Assembly (NCBI GenBank): GCA_003250235.1
Contig: QKGY01000326.1
Coordinates: forward strand, 1 to 9,307
Direction of reading: 5' to 3'
Source of the DNA: Desulfuromonadaceae bacterium
GTDB taxonomy: Bacteria > Desulfobacterota > Desulfuromonadia > Desulfuromonadales > SZUA-540
Length of the DNA stretch: 9,307 bases
The position numbers and the translations under genes were made by a program. The notes below the pieces were generated by a model that did not search any database, was not told the origin of the DNA, and saw nothing but the letters and a program-made list of their open reading frames with translations. Positions 6,755 to 9,307 of this stretch are shown here, piece by piece; position 1 is the first letter of the stretch, and the number at the start of each line of letters is the position of its first letter.

Positions 6755-6780
6755 AAAGGGTACCCCGAGGGGTACCCTTT
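6755..6780 (-). terminator. Palindromic terminator at the end of the reductase-activase-rhodanese operon
   Basis: AAAGGGTACCCC (6755-6766) and GGGGTACCCTTT (6769-6780) are perfect reverse complements separated by only GA, giving an 11-bp stem with a 4-nt loop. On the minus strand the stem is followed by CCCTTTTCTTCTTT, a good T-rich tail. It stands 23 bp past the rhodanese stop and upstream of asnS. The plus-strand side (CCCTTTGTTTG) is weaker but could also work. Confidence 0.85.
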
Positions 6781-6803
6781 GTTTGAACCCTGCACGGATT
6801 TTA

Positions 6804-7229
6804 TTAGTGACCAGTCCTGACCCACTCCGCATACGGCCATTTCTGTTGGCCACCTTCGAGGATAAAGAGACGGCTCAAGGTGATACCTTTTTCTTTGAGG
6901 TGGTCATAGGCGCGCTTGGCACCGCCACCTCCTCGGGGACAAACCACGACGACGGGATATTCAGAGGCGCTCAACGTCTCCAGGGTAGCGTCGATGCGTC
7001 CGGTCTCCTCAGCGGATGTTACCGGGTAGGCATAGGTGGCCAGGGCGCCGGGCAGGTGGTGTTGGACGAATTCTTCTTCGACCTGAATATCCAACAGGAT
7101 AACGGGCTGGCTATTTTCCAGGGACGTCTTGAGTTGCTCTGCCGTCATGTACTGATAGGATTCAGCGAACACCCCCTGAACGGGGAAAAGGAACAGGACG
7201 GCCAGCAGCCAATAAACCAAACGGTGCAT
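6804..7229 (-). CDS. Exported single-domain rhodanese-like sulfurtransferase
   Basis: This is a 141-residue protein that should move a sulfane sulfur (persulfide) on one cysteine, probably in the periplasm. Residues 1-22 form a signal peptide (hydrophobic LVYWLLAVLFLFPVQGVFA, likely cut before ESYQ). The rhodanese fold follows: LLDIQVEEEFVQHHLPGA (45-62), the active loop VVVVCPRGGGGAKRAYDHL (93-111) with the only cysteine, C97, and the closing LEGGQQKW (124-131). The glycine-rich loop CPRGGGGAKR is longer than the six-residue loop of standard rhodaneses. Start ATG 7227-7229 is preceded by AAGGAG (complement of 7237-7242), 7 nt away; an in-frame ATG at 7250 would overlap the activase gene and spoil the signal peptide. 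It begins 1 nt after the activase stop, so translation is probably coupled. Two tandem stops (TAATAA) end it. The partner substrate is unknown. Confidence 0.88.
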   Translation of the reverse strand: MHRLVYWLLAVLFLFPVQGVFAESYQYMTAEQLKTSLENSQPVILLDIQVEEEFVQHHLPGALATYAYPVTSAEETGRIDATLETLSASEYPVVVVCPRGGGGAKRAYDHLKEKGITLSRLFILEGGQQKWPYAEWVRTGH

Positions 7230-7230
7230 T

Positions 7231-7977
7231 TCAAATCTCCTTTGCGGCATGAATGGCAGCCCCCAACGCCCCTACGATGTCAGGGGTTCCGGGGACATGA
7301 ACAGGGACTCCCAGTTTCTTTTGTAACGACTCGACGATAAATCGGTTGTTGGCGACCCCTCCGGAAAAGACCAGGCTCTCCCCGACACCGATCCGTTCCA
7401 GCATACCGGCCAGACGATCCACGACAGACAGGTGGATGGCCCTGGCGATATCTTGCGGAGAGAACCCCCTGTTCTTCAGGGAAATCACTTCGGATTCGGC
7501 GAAAACGGCACACATACTGTTGATGGGGATCGTCTGATCGGACTGCGCCGCAGCCACCCCGAATTCATCCAGTCCGTAACCGAGCACCGCCGCCATCATC
7601 TCCAGAAACCGTCCGGTACCTGCAGCGCATTTGTCATTCATCTGAAAATTGACGACCTGCCCCGCCTCATTCAGAGCAATAACCTTCGAGTCCTGCCCTC
7701 CGACATCCAGAATGGTACGACACTCATGGAAAAAGTAACGGGCGCCTATGGCATGTGCCTTGATTTCGGTAATCACCTGCTGGGCAAAATGACGCTGGGC
7801 CAGATGACGGCCATAGCCTGTCGCCGCAACAACACGCGGGGTATACTTGCCGATCATGGTCTGGGCCTGCCGGTGAGGTTCGAAGGAACTTTCCACAACC
7901 TCGTAATCGACCAGCCTGCCGTCCTGAACAACAGCCAGCTTGATCGTGCGGGATCCCAAATCGACGCCGAGAGTCAT
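7231..7977 (-). CDS. ATP-dependent activase of 2-hydroxyacyl-CoA dehydratase / double-cubane reductases (HgdC/YjiL-like)
   Basis: This is a 248-residue ASKHA-fold ATPase. In this family a homodimer shares one [4Fe-4S] cluster and uses ATP binding and hydrolysis to push an electron into a partner enzyme. Visible motifs are phosphate-1 GVDLGSRTIKLAV (4-16), ATGYGR (52-57), phosphate-2 DVGGQDSKVI (91-100), first cluster ligand NDKCAAGTGRFLE (C117), second ligand CAVFAESEVISL (C156), and adenosine motif FSGGVANNR (204-212). The two ligands are 39 residues apart, as I recall for HgdC of Acidaminococcus. Where many activases read EITCHA, this one has EIKAHA (71-76), lacking that cysteine. The start ATG follows the reductase stop by 3 nt, with AGGGG 6 nt upstream inside the reductase gene, so the pair should be made together. 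Partner and role are therefore well supported; the final substrate is not. Confidence 0.95.
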   Translation of the reverse strand: MTLGVDLGSRTIKLAVVQDGRLVDYEVVESSFEPHRQAQTMIGKYTPRVVAATGYGRHLAQRHFAQQVITEIKAHAIGARYFFHECRTILDVGGQDSKVIALNEAGQVVNFQMNDKCAAGTGRFLEMMAAVLGYGLDEFGVAAAQSDQTIPINSMCAVFAESEVISLKNRGFSPQDIARAIHLSVVDRLAGMLERIGVGESLVFSGGVANNRFIVESLQKKLGVPVHVPGTPDIVGALGAAIHAAKEI

Positions 7978-7980
7978 AGG

Positions 7981-9276
7981 TTACCCCTGAATCTGCTCAA
8001 GAAAGGCTTCCACCCGCGTCTGAAGCTGACCGACATCCTCAGGCGAGTAATCGGACTCGATGGCCATAAAGGGGATACCCTGCTTCTCGCAGGCCTGTCT
8101 GAGCTTGACCGCCTCGATATTGTAGGTATGGCAGAACTGCAGACAGTAGTCGATGATCCCCTGAGCGCCAGACTCACGGTATTCACGGATTACCTGGTCG
8201 ATCCTATCCTCGTTGGGGGTAAAGCAGGAGCAGTCGATCTTCATGTATCGGTCCGTGAGCCGCCCCAACAAGTCGTCCATGGTAGCCGTACCATCCTCGA
8301 TGGTGTCTTTATAATAGCGCGTACCGATGCAGCTTTCCTCGTTGACCACCACGGCCCCGGCCGATTCGACGATGTTATGTAACTTCCAGTTGGGGAGCGC
8401 CATGGGGGTCCCGGATATCAGAATACGGGGGGCGGATGCCGGTGCCACACTGACCTTGTTGCGGATGCGGTATTCGAGCTCGTCGCACAACAGATCCACT
8501 TTCTGGGTAAACCGCTGCGGTTCGTCATAAAAGGCGATCTGCTGAATCAGCAGCATATCCCGGCCGCTGATCGGCGAAGGATTATGGTGGCGAAGCGCGT
8601 TTAGACGCTGAAGAGCCATACGCTTGGCATTCATCTTTCGCGTGGCCTGCTGGAGACTTTCGAGAGTGATTTCTTTGCCTGTTATCTTTTCAACCGCTTT
8701 CTTGAAATCCTTGACCTCCTCAACCCAGAGGGCTTTGTCCCGCTCCCGTTTCATCTGGGGAATTTCCATGACATGAGTCGGTACGTACTGGTCGAGAATC
8801 TCCCAGGTTTTTTTCTTGGCGTCGCAGGTAGTCTCCCCGTAGACGAAATCGACGACCTGGAAATACGGGCAGATTCTTCCGGCCTTGAAGCCGAATGCCG
8901 ACTTGACCATCGGGCAAATATTACGGGGGAGGATTTTCTCGGCATCGGCAATCGATCCCTGGGATCCGCCGCAAAGCCCGACACAAATCCCATCACCCGC
9001 AAGAACAATTTCTTCCGGTACGTACACACAAAAGGTACCAATCACCGGATGCCCCTCTTCTTTGGCTTTGACCAGTTCCTCGATTCTGCCGGAATGAACT
9101 TCAGAGACCATCTCATCGAAATAGGCCATGGCCTTCGGACGGTCTTTCTGACTCAGGAAGATCTTCTGATAGGCTGCGGTAATCATCGGGGGCATGGCAC
9201 TGAATCGCGCAACATCCATACCCAGCTTTTCCCATAGTTCGGGATTAGATTTGACCTCAAACGACTTGGATTCCAT
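7981..9276 (-). CDS. Double-cubane-cluster reductase, 2-hydroxyacyl-CoA dehydratase D-component (HgdB/YjiM-like) family
   Basis: This is a 431-residue cytoplasmic Fe-S protein. Members of this single-chain family carry an [8Fe-9S] double-cubane cluster, take electrons from a YjiL/HgdC activase with ATP, and can reduce small molecules such as acetylene in vitro; they differ from true dehydratases, which need two dissimilar subunits. Seen: two similar lobes. The first has GTFCVYVPEEI (C83), ICVGLCGGSQ (C98, C102), RNICPMVKSAFG (C121), RICPYF (C136) and TTCDAKKKTWEIL (C151). The second has RILISGTPMALPNWKLHNIVE (285-304), NEESCIGTR (C316), DCSC (C349, C351) and DYCLQFCHTYNIEA (C378, C382), then FMAIESDYSPEDVGQLQTRVEAF. 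I start at ATG 9274-9276 because AAGGAGG (complement of 9281-9287) sits 4 nt upstream; an in-frame ATG at 9303 has no such support. The gene leads the operon; its promoter lies beyond the window. Which cysteines bind the cluster, and the natural substrate, are inferred or unknown. Confidence 0.93.
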   Translation of the reverse strand: MESKSFEVKSNPELWEKLGMDVARFSAMPPMITAAYQKIFLSQKDRPKAMAYFDEMVSEVHSGRIEELVKAKEEGHPVIGTFCVYVPEEIVLAGDGICVGLCGGSQGSIADAEKILPRNICPMVKSAFGFKAGRICPYFQVVDFVYGETTCDAKKKTWEILDQYVPTHVMEIPQMKRERDKALWVEEVKDFKKAVEKITGKEITLESLQQATRKMNAKRMALQRLNALRHHNPSPISGRDMLLIQQIAFYDEPQRFTQKVDLLCDELEYRIRNKVSVAPASAPRILISGTPMALPNWKLHNIVESAGAVVVNEESCIGTRYYKDTIEDGTATMDDLLGRLTDRYMKIDCSCFTPNEDRIDQVIREYRESGAQGIIDYCLQFCHTYNIEAVKLRQACEKQGIPFMAIESDYSPEDVGQLQTRVEAFLEQIQG

Positions 9277-9280
9277 GTGT

Positions 9281-9287
9281 CCTCCTT
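9281..9287 (-). promoter_or_regulatory. Strong ribosome binding site of the double-cubane reductase gene
   Basis: The plus strand reads CCTCCTT here, which is AAGGAGG on the coding strand, 4 nt before ATG 9276. It is a near-perfect anti-16S match and decides the start over the ATG 27 bases upstream, which would place this site inside the coding region. Confidence 0.85.
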
Positions 9288-9307
9288 CATGCACGGCTGC
9301 CATAAAA

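Noticed and set aside
7432..8382. 316-codon open frame on the plus strand
   Set aside because: It is antisense to the activase and reductase genes, which have clear motifs and ribosome sites; the translation matches nothing recognisable.

Overview
This 9.3 kb window looks like chromosomal DNA from an anaerobic, acetate-using bacterium of the Desulfuromonadales type (Geobacter/Desulfuromonas/Pelobacter relatives). This is an inference from gene content: an acetate-permease-like symporter, a heterodisulfide-reductase-like (CCG-domain) Fe-S oxidoreductase, and a double-cubane-cluster reductase with its ATP-dependent activator. I see no tRNA, rRNA, CRISPR array, insertion sequence or phage gene. 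Every inter-gene gap is under 300 bp.

Left part, plus strand (1-3243). The window opens inside a sodium/solute symporter of the acetate permease type; its 5' end lies outside. It carries a very large hydrophilic loop and ends at a strong intrinsic terminator (about 1593-1624). Next are a small protein of unknown function with a membrane helix at each end (1648-2286) and a LysR-type regulator (2344-3243). The regulator resembles, from memory, the LysR subgroup that annotation pipelines call selenium-metabolism-associated.

Middle (3244-6671). A 170-bp gap contains palindromes, one fitting the LysR T-N11-A box. It leads into an unusual fusion gene (3414-5270): two [4Fe-4S] motifs and two CCG domains joined to a TVP38/TMEM64 (VTT/DedA-like) membrane domain. 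It converges on asnS (asparaginyl-tRNA synthetase, minus strand, 5289-6671), with a hairpin spanning the junction.

Right part, minus strand (6804-9276). A tight three-gene operon reads double-cubane-cluster 2-hydroxyacyl-CoA-dehydratase-like reductase, then its ASKHA-type [4Fe-4S] activase (3-nt gap), then an exported single-domain rhodanese (1-nt gap). It ends at a near-perfect palindromic terminator (6755-6780). By analogy with the family, the activase would use ATP to inject an electron into the reductase for a difficult low-potential reduction; the substrate cannot be read from the sequence. A periplasmic rhodanese in the same operon hints at sulfur (or selenium) chemistry.

The most unusual items are the Fe-S/CCG-VTT fusion beside its LysR neighbour, and the double-cubane reductase/activase/exported-rhodanese operon.
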